From positions 92,920-156,919 of the forward strand of contig NZ_MTLG01000002.1 of the NCBI RefSeq assembly GCF_002192695.1: 64,000 bases of DNA. Reading direction: 5' to 3'. A program made the translations under genes and the position numbers. Shown here one piece after another: positions 17,222-25,873 of this stretch. The notes beneath the pieces are model-generated. The model was not told the origin of the DNA. It did no database searches and saw only the letters and a program-made list of their open reading frames with translations. The stretch's first letter is position 1, and the number at the start of each line of letters is the position of its first letter. This stretch comes from Achromobacter xylosoxidans (lineage in GTDB: Bacteria > Pseudomonadota > Gammaproteobacteria > Burkholderiales > Burkholderiaceae_B).

Positions 17222-18133
17222 CTACGCCGCCTTTTTCGCCTGCCTGGCGCTCTTGGCGGCCTTCTTCGCGGGCGCCTTCTTCACCGCGGAGCTACGCGGC
17301 GCGGCTTTCTTCGCGGGCTTGGCACGCCCCTTGGACTCTCCGCCTCGCAGGCTGCGCTGCAGCAGCTCGGTCAGATCGATCACGTTATCCGCATACGCCG
17401 GCGCTTCCTCCTGCGGCTCGACCACGGTTTCCGTCTTGCCCGCCTTTACCTTCTTTTCCACCAGCCCCATGATGGCCGCCTTGAATTCGTCCTGGTAATC
17501 GGCCGGGTCCCACTGCGCCGACATCTCGTCCACCAGCATCTTGGCCATCTTCAATTCGGCCGCGCTGGGCGACATGCTCTTGGCGCCGGCCTTGGGTAGA
17601 TCCAGATCCTCCACGGATTTCACGTCGTCGCCCCAACGCATCAGGTTCAGGACCAGCGCGTCGCCCATCGGAATCAATGCCGCCAGATGCTGCTTGGTCT
17701 GTATCACGACCTTCGCGATGCCGATCTTGCCGCTTTTCACCAGCGTGTCGCGCAGCAACGCGTAGACCTTCTGCCCCTTGTTGATCGGCGCGACATAGTA
17801 GGGGCGTTCCAGATAGACGAACGAGACTTCGGCCGCCTCGACGAATTGCTGGATTTCGATGGTCTGGGTCGTGCGCGGATAGGCCGCTGCGATTTCATCG
17901 GACGAGATGATGACGTACTGGCCGTCCTCGTACTCGACCCCTTTGACGATGTCCTTGGATTCGATCTCCTTGCCCGTGCGCTTGTTGATGCGCTTGTAGC
18001 CGACAGGGTCCATCGACCTACGGTCCAGCCAGTCGAAATCCACGCCCGATTCCGTCGTGGCCGTATGCAGGCCAACGGGGATATGAACCAGGCCGAAGGT
18101 GATCGCGCCTTTCCAGATGGTTCGCGTGGCCAT
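17222..18133 (-). CDS. ku: Non-homologous end-joining protein Ku
   Basis: 303 residues starting MATRTIWKGAITFGLVHIPV, the canonical Ku N-terminus; the upstream open frame is ignored because GGGAGA precedes this ATG (another in-frame ATG is 6 bases upstream). The beta-barrel core spans about 1-230. A C-terminal tail from about 265 is very rich in Lys, Ala and Pro, a DNA-binding extension seen in some bacterial Ku proteins. It binds DNA ends and recruits LigD, encoded directly downstream. Confidence 0.96.
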   Translation of the reverse strand: MATRTIWKGAITFGLVHIPVGLHTATTESGVDFDWLDRRSMDPVGYKRINKRTGKEIESKDIVKGVEYEDGQYVIISSDEIAAAYPRTTQTIEIQQFVEAAEVSFVYLERPYYVAPINKGQKVYALLRDTLVKSGKIGIAKVVIQTKQHLAALIPMGDALVLNLMRWGDDVKSVEDLDLPKAGAKSMSPSAAELKMAKMLVDEMSAQWDPADYQDEFKAAIMGLVEKKVKAGKTETVVEPQEEAPAYADNVIDLTELLQRSLRGGESKGRAKPAKKAAPRSSAVKKAPAKKAAKSARQAKKAA

Positions 18134-18279
18134 GAGCATTCTCCCAGTGATGGGCACGCGGCCTCGCCTGCGGGCCCAAACGAGCCGCCAGGGTTCCGGC
18201 GGGGGAACGCTGTGCAGCAAATTCCGTGCCCGAGGCCTCGGTCGCGCCCGTCCAGTTGTCTCTGGATTATGGCCTCAGA

Positions 18280-18304
18280 GCGGCATGGCTGGGAACCATG
18301 CCGC
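18280..18304 (-). terminator. Possible terminator hairpin after peptide gene 1
   Basis: A perfect 9-bp stem GCGGCATGG/CCATGCCGC with a 7-base loop, 12 bases past the stop of the minus-strand peptide gene. There is no T-run, so it may act as an RNA-stabilising end rather than an intrinsic terminator. Confidence 0.35.
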
Positions 18305-18316
18305 CCGATCCCGCGT

Positions 18317-18496
18317 TCAACGATAGAAGCTTGCCTTGGTTACAGACGTGGAATTTACGCGCCCGCCTTGCGGCCCGGGAATCGCCGGTTTCTTGCCGTT
18401 TGCGCCGCCGCTGACTGCGTGGGTTTCCTCGGCGCTCAAGGGGCGGATCTGATCCCCGGCAGCCTGCTGCCGGTTCGGTTGCTCCGTTTTCTTCAT
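18317..18496 (-). CDS. Double-glycine leader peptide 1 (microcin/class II bacteriocin-like precursor)
   Basis: 59 residues starting MKKTEQPNRQ, with AGGAG at the ribosome site. Residues 18-31 read IRPLSAEETHAVSGG, a classic GG leader with the conserved hydrophobic positions and E at -8. Cleavage after G31 would release a 28-residue core starting ANGKKPAIPGP, basic and without cysteine. The leader is nearly the same as that of the divergent peptide 2, while the cores differ entirely. The C39-peptidase exporter at 20450 is the likely processing enzyme. Activity (bacteriocin, signal or other) is not shown. Confidence 0.8.
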   Translation of the reverse strand: MKKTEQPNRQQAAGDQIRPLSAEETHAVSGGANGKKPAIPGPQGGRVNSTSVTKASFYR

Positions 18497-18502
18497 GCCG
18501 TT

Positions 18503-18883
18503 CTCCTGCTGTGTGCTGACGAAGGAAGCCGCGCCAGCGTCGGCCAAGCGTCAGCGGACGGACGGCGTCAGCCCATGGTCCCGCGGACAGGAACACCGAC
18601 GCACCGGCCGTTGAACGGCTCGACGCGGACAGTAGCAGTGGACCTGCGGCGCCGAATCGGTCTTTGGTCGTAGGCGCGAGGCCGCGCCGGCCAGAATGGC
18701 GAATTTCCGTCCCTACGACTAAAGACCGATGCGCCTGTACCGGTGCACTGCTACTGTCCGCCCCGAGCATGCCAGTGTTTGGGAGCTTGGCTTCCCGTTT
18801 GCAGCGCATCGCGACGGGCGCCTCGTTTCGGGCGATGCTCGGCCGACGCTGGCGCGGCTTCCTTCGTCAGCACGCAGCAGGAG
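18503..18883. repeat. Inverted duplication spanning the divergent peptide promoters
   Basis: The region between the two peptide genes is mirror-symmetric in three nested blocks: 18503-18545 with 18841-18883 (42 of 43 paired), 18625-18640 with 18746-18761 (16 of 16), and 18656-18674 with 18712-18730 (18 of 19, GGTCTTT-rGTCGTAGG). Less similar DNA lies between. The conserved blocks hold the ribosome sites, the untranslated leader and probable promoter/operator parts. The inverted gene duplication therefore kept its control elements while the cores diverged. Confidence 0.85.
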
Positions 18884-18889
18884 ATAGAG

Positions 18890-19066
18890 ATGGAAAAAAC
18901 TGAACAGCCCGATCAGCGGCACGACTCGGAACAACAGATCAGACCCTTGAGCGCCGAGGAAACCCAGGTGGTCAGCGGTGGCTGGGGACCGAACCGTACC
19001 AGCATCACCTTTGCCCCCCAGAAAAACAGCCTGGTCGCCGGCAAGACGCTTTACATGCCGAAGTAG
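18890..19066 (+). CDS. Double-glycine leader peptide 2 (microcin/class II bacteriocin-like precursor)
   Basis: 58 residues starting MEKTEQPDQR with AGGAG upstream. The leader IRPLSAEETQVVSGG ends at G31; the predicted 27-residue core begins WGPNRTSITFAP and ends LYMPK. It contains no Cys and no obvious modification site. It is transcribed towards the exporter genes, which start 140 bases further on, with a terminator between, so peptide mRNA is probably made in excess over exporter mRNA. Confidence 0.82.
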   Translation: MEKTEQPDQRHDSEQQIRPLSAEETQVVSGGWGPNRTSITFAPQKNSLVAGKTLYMPK

Positions 19067-19123
19067 TCAGTAGGGATCCTGGCCGCATCGGACGGATGCC
19101 CAGACTGGCATCCGATTTCATAG

Positions 19124-19152
19124 CGCGGCGGCGCGTTCGCCGCGGCTTTTTT
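19124..19152 (+). terminator. Rho-independent terminator after peptide gene 2
   Basis: CGCGGCG (19124-19130) pairs with CGCCGCG (19138-19144), then GC and six T. A second hairpin, CGGATGCC-CAGACT-GGCATCCG, lies just upstream. Partial read-through would feed the export genes. Confidence 0.8.
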
Positions 19153-19205
19153 CCCGTGCCGGCCGGCCTTTTCTCACCACGCTTTCCTGCGCTGCCTCCA
19201 ACGCC

Positions 19206-20453
19206 GTGACGCTCTATCGCAAACAAGCGCTTGCCGCACAACGCTCGGTCGGGCTGGGCGATATCGTCCTGATCCGGCCAGTGTCGTTCGCATTGGTCAC
19301 CGCCGTGCTGGCGGGCTTCGTGCTGGCCGTCTGCCTGTTTCTTGCGTTCGGCTCGTACACCAAGCGCGCAACCGTGAGCGGCCAGCTGGCGCCCGACACC
19401 GGGCTCATCAAGCTATACGTGCCGCAGGCCGGCATCGTGCTCGAACGTCGGGTCCGGGAAGGCCAGCATGTCGCCGCAGGCGAGGTGCTCTACGTGGTAT
19501 CCGGCGACCAACAAAGCGCCCTGGGTGACACCCAGGAGGCGATCAGCGGCCAGATCCGGCAGCGCGAGGAAAGCCTGCGGCTGGCGCGCCAGAAGACGCT
19601 ATTGCTGCAGCAGGGCGAACACGACAACCAGGCCACGGCAGTCGCCAGCCTGAAGGCGCAGCTGGCCGCCATGGACAGCCAGATCGAGGGGCAGCGCGCC
19701 CGCATCAAATTGGCCGAAGACAGCGCGCGCCGCTATCACGGCCTGATGGAAAAAGGCTATCTTTCCGCCGAGGAGGCCGACCAGAAGCGCGCCGAACTGC
19801 TGGAACAGCGCAATCAGCTGCAAGCGCTGCTGCGCGACCGCATCGGCCTGGCCATGGACCTGTCCAACCGCCAGGCCGCGCTGGCGGACCTGGCGTTGCG
19901 GCAACAGAACCAGCTGGCCCAGCTGGACCGGGACATGGCGGACATAGCCGTGGACCTCAGCCGCAGCGAAGCCAGGCGCCGCGTCGTCATCACCGCGCCC
20001 CAGGCGGGCGTCGCGACCGCCGTAACCGCCGCCGCGGGCCAGGCCGTCGACAACAAGCGGCCGTTGGCCACCATCGTGCCCGACGGCGCCCGCCTGCAGG
20101 CCGAACTGCTGGCGCCCAGCCGCGCGGTGGGCTTCGTCGCGCCCGGCGACCGGGTGCTCATGCGCTTCGCGGCCTATCCGTATCAGACCTTCGGGCAGCA
20201 GGAGGGCGTGGTCCAGACGGTGACGCGCAGCGCCCTGCCCGAATGGCAATTGAATGAAGCCGCCGCCAACGGCGGCGCCCACGAAGACCTGTACCGGATC
20301 ACGGTGTCGCTGGACACGCCCGCGCGCGGACCGCAGGGCCAGACGCTGGCACTGCGGCCCGGCATGCGGCTGGAGGCGGACATCCTGCAGCAGACGCGCC
20401 GCCTGTACCAATGGGCGTTCGATCCCGCCTACCGCCTGTCGGGGAAACTATGA
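19206..20453 (+). CDS. HlyD/CvaA-family membrane fusion protein
   Basis: 415 residues from a GTG start. A short cytoplasmic N-terminus (VTLYRKQALAAQRSVGLGD) is followed by one membrane helix (about 28-52), a lipoyl/hairpin region with long coiled coil (about 120-260), and a beta-barrel domain. This matches adaptors that pair with peptidase-containing ABC exporters such as CvaA. Its stop overlaps the start of the exporter gene (ATGA). It should bridge the inner-membrane exporter to an outer-membrane channel; no TolC-like gene is in this operon, so a distant one would be needed. Confidence 0.9.
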   Translation: MTLYRKQALAAQRSVGLGDIVLIRPVSFALVTAVLAGFVLAVCLFLAFGSYTKRATVSGQLAPDTGLIKLYVPQAGIVLERRVREGQHVAAGEVLYVVSGDQQSALGDTQEAISGQIRQREESLRLARQKTLLLQQGEHDNQATAVASLKAQLAAMDSQIEGQRARIKLAEDSARRYHGLMEKGYLSAEEADQKRAELLEQRNQLQALLRDRIGLAMDLSNRQAALADLALRQQNQLAQLDRDMADIAVDLSRSEARRRVVITAPQAGVATAVTAAAGQAVDNKRPLATIVPDGARLQAELLAPSRAVGFVAPGDRVLMRFAAYPYQTFGQQEGVVQTVTRSALPEWQLNEAAANGGAHEDLYRITVSLDTPARGPQGQTLALRPGMRLEADILQQTRRLYQWAFDPAYRLSGKL

Positions 20454-22627
20454 ACATGCTCGAACGCCTGACGCTGGGGGTCAAACGGCGCGTGCCCAGG
20501 CTGCTGCAGACCGAAGCCGCCGAATGCGGCCTGGCCTGCGTGGGCATGATCGCGGGCTATCACGGCCATGAGCAAAGCCTGGCCACCCTGCGCGGCCGCT
20601 TTCCCGTGTCGCTCAAGGGCGCGACGCTGGCCACCTTGATCCATGTCGCCAGCCAGCTGGGGCTCGCATCGCGGCCGGTCAAAGTCAGCCTGGGCGCCTT
20701 GAGCAAGCTGAAGCTGCCCTGCATCCTGCATTGGGAGTTCAATCATTTCGTGGTGCTGACCGCCATCAACGGGCGTTCGGCCACGCTGATCGATCCCGCG
20801 TCCGGCACCCGCAAATGCTCCATCGGCGAGCTGTCCGCGTCGTTCACCGGCGTCGCGCTGGAACTCTGGCCCACGCCCGATTTCCAGGAAGCCCGGGACA
20901 ACAAGCGCGTGCGGCTGCGCGAGCTGACCGGCAAGGTTTCCGGCCTGGGCGGCGCGTTCTCGCAGGTACTGCTGCTGGCGCTGGCGCTGGAAGTCCTCAC
21001 CGTGGTCCAGCCATTCTTCCTGCAATGGGTGGTGGACCACGTGTTGAACACCGGCGACCGCGATCTGCTGACCACCCTGGCGCTGGCCTTCGGGCTGTTG
21101 ATGATCATGAAGCAGCTGACTTCGGTGGCGCGCAGCTGGATGCTGATGGTCATGGGAACCACGCTGAACCTGCAATGGCGCACCAACGTCTTCACGCATC
21201 TGCTGCGCCTGCCGGTGGCGTACTTCGAGAAACGGCACCTGGGCGACGTGGTGTCGCGCTTCGGCGCCATCGACGCCATACAGCGCACCGTGACGACCTC
21301 GTTCCTGGAGGCGGTGCTGGACGGCCTGGTCATGCTGATCACGCTGGTGCTGATGTTCCTGTACAGCCCGCCCCTGGCATGGATAGCGGTGGGCGCCATG
21401 GCGTTGTATGGGCTGGCCCGCTGGTTCGGCTATGCGCCGCTGCACTACGCCACCGAAGAACACATCGTGCACGCCGCCAAGGAGCAATCGCATTTCCTGG
21501 AAACCGTGCGCGGCGTCAAGGCAATCAAGCTGTTCCAGCATCAGGACGACCGGCGTTCCCGCTGGCTGTCGCTGTTGGTCAACGAGATCAACGCCGATCT
21601 GCGCGTGCAGAAGTGGACGCTGTTCTTCCGCACCTACAACGGCCTGCTGTTCGGCCTGTCCTCCATCGCCATACTCTGGCTGGGCGCGAGGCTGGTGCTG
21701 GAAGGCCAGTTCACCGTGGGCGCGCTGCTGGCGTTCATCGTCTACAAGACCTTGTTCGACCAGCGCGTGGCGGCGCTGCTGGACAAGCTGGTGGAGGTGA
21801 AGATGCTGCGGCTGCAAGGCGAGCGCCTGGCCGACATCGTGCGCGAAACCCCCGAACCGGCCGACGAGGCGCCGCGCATGCAGGACGGGCACGCGCGCTC
21901 GCCCGTGATCGAAGTCCGCAATCTGCGCTTCCGCTATGGACCTCAGGAACCCTATGTGCTGGACGGCGTCAGCTTCAGGATCGAACCCGGCGAATCCATC
22001 GCGATCACCGGCCCCTCTGGCGGCGGCAAGACAACCTTGATCAACATCCTGCTGGGGATCCTGGCGCCCAGCGACGGCGAAGTGTTGATCGACGGCGTGC
22101 CGGCGCGGGGAGCCGGCGCGTCGTCCCTGCGCCGTATCGCCGGCACGGTACTGCAGGACGACGTGCTGTTCGCCGGATCCATCGGCGAGAACATCAGCTT
22201 CTTCGATCCGCAATACGACGCCGACCGCGCGAGCCGCTGCGCAGCGATCGCCGCGATCCACGACGACATCTGCGCCATGCCCATGGGCTACAACACGCTG
22301 GTGGGAGACATGGGCACGGTGCTGTCCGGCGGCCAGAAGCAGCGCGTGCTGCTGGCGCGGGCTTTGTACAAGCAGCCCGCCATCCTGTTCCTGGACGAAG
22401 CCACCAGCCATCTGGACCTGGAACGCGAACGGATCGTCAACACGGCAATCGCCAGGCTCGACATGACGCGCGTGATCGTGGCGCACCGGCCCGACACGAT
22501 TGCAGCGGCCGGACGCGAGATCTCGCTCGTCGCCGGCAAAGTGGCCAGCGACAGCGGGCAGTTGCCTAGACCGGCTTCCCGAACACGCCGCCGCGCCGCG
22601 CCACTAGCGTCGCCTGCGTACGATTGA
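20450..22627 (+). CDS. Peptidase-containing ABC exporter (C39 protease, CvaB-like)
   Basis: 725 residues. The N-terminal C39 peptidase has the catalytic Cys26 in QTEAAECGLAC, His99 in FNHFVVL and Asp115 in LIDPASG. Six membrane helices follow (about 165-430). The ATPase domain shows GPSGGGKTTL (Walker A), LSGGQKQRVLLARAL (signature) and LFLDEATSHLD (Walker B). It should cut GG leaders and export the cores of the two peptides upstream. The last 21 residues overlap the 3' end of the opposite response-regulator gene by 62 bases. Confidence 0.95.
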   Translation: MNMLERLTLGVKRRVPRLLQTEAAECGLACVGMIAGYHGHEQSLATLRGRFPVSLKGATLATLIHVASQLGLASRPVKVSLGALSKLKLPCILHWEFNHFVVLTAINGRSATLIDPASGTRKCSIGELSASFTGVALELWPTPDFQEARDNKRVRLRELTGKVSGLGGAFSQVLLLALALEVLTVVQPFFLQWVVDHVLNTGDRDLLTTLALAFGLLMIMKQLTSVARSWMLMVMGTTLNLQWRTNVFTHLLRLPVAYFEKRHLGDVVSRFGAIDAIQRTVTTSFLEAVLDGLVMLITLVLMFLYSPPLAWIAVGAMALYGLARWFGYAPLHYATEEHIVHAAKEQSHFLETVRGVKAIKLFQHQDDRRSRWLSLLVNEINADLRVQKWTLFFRTYNGLLFGLSSIAILWLGARLVLEGQFTVGALLAFIVYKTLFDQRVAALLDKLVEVKMLRLQGERLADIVRETPEPADEAPRMQDGHARSPVIEVRNLRFRYGPQEPYVLDGVSFRIEPGESIAITGPSGGGKTTLINILLGILAPSDGEVLIDGVPARGAGASSLRRIAGTVLQDDVLFAGSIGENISFFDPQYDADRASRCAAIAAIHDDICAMPMGYNTLVGDMGTVLSGGQKQRVLLARALYKQPAILFLDEATSHLDLERERIVNTAIARLDMTRVIVAHRPDTIAAAGREISLVAGKVASDSGQLPRPASRTRRRAAPLASPAYD

Positions 22628-23201
22628 GCACGCCCAGGGTGCCCAGGATGGCGGACACATGTGTCTTGACGGTCTTCTCGGTCATGTTCAGCCGTTCCGA
22701 GATTTCCTTGTTGCGCAGCCCGTCGCACATCAGGCTCAGCACTTCGCTCTGGCGTGGCGTCAACGCACGCAGCAAGGCCGCCTCGTCCTGTCCGCCTGCG
22801 GACAGGGACAAGGACGCGCTGCGCTGCGGCGGCGGCGCCCCGCTGACCGCTTCCAGCGCGGCGGCCAGCTCCTGGCAGCTGGCGGACTTGTTCAGGAAGC
22901 CCTGCGCGCCGGCCTCGAGCGCGCGGCGCCTGTCCTCGGGGTCCTGCGAGGCCGACAGCACCAGGACGCGCAGCTGTCCGCGGCGCTGACGCAAGCGCTT
23001 GAGCAGGTCGGCGCCGGCCATGTCCGGCAAATAGAAATCCATGATCACATGCTGGATCGCCGCATGCAGCTCCAACACCTCCAGCGCCTCCTGGCCACCG
23101 GCTGCGGGGTGGATCGTCAGGCCAGGGACGGTCTGGCCCAGCGCCATGACCAGCGCTTCGCGAAACATGGCGTGGTCGTCAACCAATAACACTGCCGTCA
23201 T
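22566..23201 (-). CDS. NarL/FixJ-type response regulator
   Basis: 211 residues: a receiver domain with phospho-acceptor D55 (IMDFYLPDMAG), acidic pair D8-D9 and K105, then a LuxR-type helix-turn-helix (about 143-205, LTPRQSEVLSLMCDGLRNKEIS). It overlaps the kinase stop by four bases and so forms a two-gene operon. It is convergent with the peptide exporter, which makes the peptide promoters plausible targets, but this is not proven. Confidence 0.92.
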   Translation of the reverse strand: MTAVLLVDDHAMFREALVMALGQTVPGLTIHPAAGGQEALEVLELHAAIQHVIMDFYLPDMAGADLLKRLRQRRGQLRVLVLSASQDPEDRRRALEAGAQGFLNKSASCQELAAALEAVSGAPPPQRSASLSLSAGGQDEAALLRALTPRQSEVLSLMCDGLRNKEISERLNMTEKTVKTHVSAILGTLGVLNRTQATLVARRGGVFGKPV

Positions 23202-25027
23202 TCGGCATCTCCAGCAAGGGACGCTGCCGCTTTGGCGTGCAGCAGGTTGGTCACGCGTTCGCGCAGGGCCTGGACCTGCACCGGCTTGTGCAAGAGCGGA
23301 ACGCCGCGGGCCGCGGCCTCGGTCAGCCGCGCCGGGTCAGTGTCGCCACTGACCAGCAAGGCAGGCAGATCGGGATCGTTGTATTCCTCGCGCAGCCTTT
23401 CGATCACGTGGATGCCGGTCTCGTGTTCGCGCAGCCGGTAATCCGTGACGATCAGGGCAGGCGTTTCCGCCAGCGGCAGCACGCGCTCGAGCAGCGCATT
23501 GCCGCTGGTCGCGGCGATGACGCGGCAGCCCCAACTTTCGAACAGCATGGACAGGCCCGCCAGGTTCTGCGCATCGTCATCCACCAGCAGCGCCAGCTTG
23601 CCGCGCAGGCTGTCTTCGGTTGCGGGCCCCTGGGGCAGCCTCACGCCGGCATCGCCGACGGACAGACCAGCCGCGGCGGGATCCGAAGCCGGCACCGAGA
23701 CCGTGAAAACCGTGCTGCGGCCTTCTTCCGAGCGCAGCGCCAGTTCGTGGCCCAGCAGCCTGGCGGTGCGGCGCACGATGGCCAGGCCCAGACCCAGGCC
23801 CTTGCTGCGGTCGCGCTCAGGATTGGCCAGTTGATGGAACTCCCAGAAGACCCGCTCCTGCTCGGCCTTCGGAATCCCGGAGCCGTTGTCCCAGACCTCG
23901 ATGCGCAAGCGATTCCCGGCCCGGCGGCACCCCACCAGGACGCGGCCGCCTGCGGAGTGCACGATGGCGTTGCTGATCAGATTGCGCAGCATGCGTTCCA
24001 GCAGCACGGGATCCGAGCGCACGCTGGCCGCGCACGGACGCACGCACAACCGTATGCCTTTCTCGCCGGCCTGCGGCGCATACTCGGCATTCAGCTGGTC
24101 CAGCAGCGGCTGCATCCTGAACGTCTCGAAGCGAGGCTCGATGACGCCCGCGTCCAGCCGCGAAAGATTCAGCAAGGCGTCGAACAGATGGCCCATCGCG
24201 GACAGCGCGCTGGTGATGTTGTCGACCAGATAACGGCCGTGCCGCGACAAGGGCTCGTTGGCCAGCAGGCCCAGGAACAGGTTCACCGCGTGCACGGGCT
24301 GGCGCAGGTCGTGGCTGGCCGCCGCCAGAAAACGGGACTTCTCCAGGTCGCTGCGTTCGGCGGCTATCTTCTCCTGGCGCACCTGTTCCAGCAGCGCCAG
24401 GTTCTCATACCCCAGCCGCAGCGCATCGAGGTGGGTGCGGTTCATGCGATGGATGAAGGCCAGGGTCGCGATCAGGTAGGCCAGGCCGCCCGTCACCAGC
24501 GCCAGATGGATGGCGGAAGGCTGCGCCGCGAGCGCGATGAACATCGGCGCGAAAGCCGGCACCTCGAACGCGTACATCACCGGCAGCATCATGTAGTTCG
24601 AATAGATGGCGCCCGTGCCCAGTCCGAACAGGATGACGATGAAGAACAGCTGGTACTCCAGCGGAACAAAAAACGTCCAATAGGCCAGAGGCAATCCCCA
24701 CAGGGTGCCGGAACAAAGATTGCCGGCCAGCATGCGGCGCACCCAACGCTGCGCCGCCGACGGATCCGCGCGACGGCGGTCGTACGCCACCACCGAGACC
24801 CAGCGCAGCACACCCACCATCAGCGTGGCGCCCAGCCACAGCAGGATCTCGTGCAGGGGCAGCACGCCGACCAAGGCGAACGCGGAGAAACAGGCGCTGA
24901 TCAGCGACCCGGCCAGGGCGAACGGAAAGCTTCGGCGCAATGCGTCGACCTGCACCTGATGGATGCGGGCCGCATAGGACGAACTTGGCGGCGTGGAGGC
25001 GGAAGTCTGGCCGATGGCGGGCTGCAA
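23198..25027 (-). CDS. Hybrid sensor histidine kinase with C-terminal receiver
   Basis: 609 residues: a cytoplasmic N-terminus, about six membrane helices (35-195) with no large periplasmic loop, HisKA with H239 in AAASHDLRQPVHAVNL, HATPase (N and G boxes in RNLISNAIVHS, DNGSGIPK and GLGLGLAIVRR), then a receiver domain (about 485-600, IVTDYRLREHETG). The membrane-embedded sensor suggests a lipophilic or intramembrane signal. The start is taken as TTG; no ATG occurs in frame before the first helix and a later GTG is possible. Confidence 0.9.
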   Translation of the reverse strand: MQPAIGQTSASTPPSSSYAARIHQVQVDALRRSFPFALAGSLISACFSAFALVGVLPLHEILLWLGATLMVGVLRWVSVVAYDRRRADPSAAQRWVRRMLAGNLCSGTLWGLPLAYWTFFVPLEYQLFFIVILFGLGTGAIYSNYMMLPVMYAFEVPAFAPMFIALAAQPSAIHLALVTGGLAYLIATLAFIHRMNRTHLDALRLGYENLALLEQVRQEKIAAERSDLEKSRFLAAASHDLRQPVHAVNLFLGLLANEPLSRHGRYLVDNITSALSAMGHLFDALLNLSRLDAGVIEPRFETFRMQPLLDQLNAEYAPQAGEKGIRLCVRPCAASVRSDPVLLERMLRNLISNAIVHSAGGRVLVGCRRAGNRLRIEVWDNGSGIPKAEQERVFWEFHQLANPERDRSKGLGLGLAIVRRTARLLGHELALRSEEGRSTVFTVSVPASDPAAAGLSVGDAGVRLPQGPATEDSLRGKLALLVDDDAQNLAGLSMLFESWGCRVIAATSGNALLERVLPLAETPALIVTDYRLREHETGIHVIERLREEYNDPDLPALLVSGDTDPARLTEAAARGVPLLHKPVQVQALRERVTNLLHAKAAASLAGDAE

Positions 25028-25144
25028 TGGAGTGGGATCTACGTGCGAGGAACCTGCCGCTTGGGCAGGCGCGGATCGAAACGTGTGCGGATTTTAAGTC
25101 TTATTGGGTGGTTTCGACAGACGCTGCGCAACTTTCCGGCGGCC

Positions 25145-25175
25145 TTGACCTTCCCACCGTGGAAAACCCCAGGAT
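25145..25175 (+). promoter_or_regulatory. MerR-type promoter S1 (unknown gene at 25303)
   Basis: TTGACC (25145-25150), a 19-base spacer with the dyad TTCC...GGAA, and a -10-like CAGGAT (25170-25175). It shares layout and sequence with the three promoters at 31788, 31846 and 33071. The overlong spacer is the hallmark of MerR-activated promoters. Confidence 0.65.
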
Positions 25176-25302
25176 TTCCGCCGTGGCCCAGGCGGACCGG
25201 CTCCATGCCCACGCGCCTGCGGCCAGCACCGTGCCCGCGGCGTTCTGACGCGTCGGGCTCGAGCCGACGGCCTATTTGCAACGACTTGGTGAAAGGATCC
25301 CG

Positions 25303-25806
25303 ATGAAACTGCCCGCATCCAGGCAAGAGCTCCTGCGCAACATCTGCGACCGCCACAGACAGTTCCGCATAGAAGCGGCCACCATACGCGCAAGCCTTTA
25401 CCGCAAGACGGCGGAGGTGGGGCACGCCCGGCGCCTGCACACCGATGCCGCAACGGTGCTGATCGACGTGATGCTTTGGAACACGATGATTCTGCAGCTC
25501 GCCGCAGCCGGGACGAGGGGGGCCGGCGCCCCCTACTACAGCCGCGAGGCCGTACTGGACAGGGTCGGCCGCCTGGCTCGCCCGTTCAGGCGCGATTTCA
25601 CCGCCTGCACGCTTCACAACCTGCACGAACTAACCAGACTCGGCCAGGAGCGCGTGGTCGGTTGCGTAGCCCGTCATTCGGACGCCGCTCTCTTCGCCCC
25701 CTCGGGCGAGAGAGCCGAAACCCTCGGCGGTCAGCTCCAGATCTTCACGGGCATGGCCTACGCCAACGCCTTGTCGAAGCTGCGCGCCTGGAAGCAGGCG
25801 GTATAG
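25303..25806 (+). CDS. Hypothetical protein, member of the CueR/GolS-type regulon
   Basis: 167 residues, soluble, basic and probably helical, with no signal peptide and no domain I recognise. Four cysteines, including CTLHNLHEL and VVGCVARHSDA, and several His residues might bind metal. The ATG has GAAAGGA upstream. It is convergent with the RND operon and about 130 bases downstream of promoter S1, which matches the promoters of the pump and the MerR gene. This makes a role in response to the same metal likely although its activity is unknown. Confidence 0.7.
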   Translation: MKLPASRQELLRNICDRHRQFRIEAATIRASLYRKTAEVGHARRLHTDAATVLIDVMLWNTMILQLAAAGTRGAGAPYYSREAVLDRVGRLARPFRRDFTACTLHNLHELTRLGQERVVGCVARHSDAALFAPSGERAETLGGQLQIFTGMAYANALSKLRAWKQAV

Positions 25807-25823
25807 CCTGCATCACGGCAAGG

Positions 25824-25853
25824 CCCCGGGGGCCTGGCAACGTTCCCCCGGGG
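25824..25853. terminator. Hairpin between convergent genes
   Basis: A perfect 9-bp stem CCCCGGGGG/CCCCCGGGG with a 12-base loop between the stops of the hypothetical gene and the outer-membrane gene. There is no T-run on either side, so it is only a possible bidirectional end. Confidence 0.35.
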
Positions 25854-25873
25854 TTCACGCAATTGGCGGGTTC

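Noticed and set aside
20429..22486. 685-codon open frame opposite the ABC exporter
   Set aside because: It is an antisense shadow of the C39 exporter caused by GC-biased third positions; Gln/His/Arg-rich with no domain.
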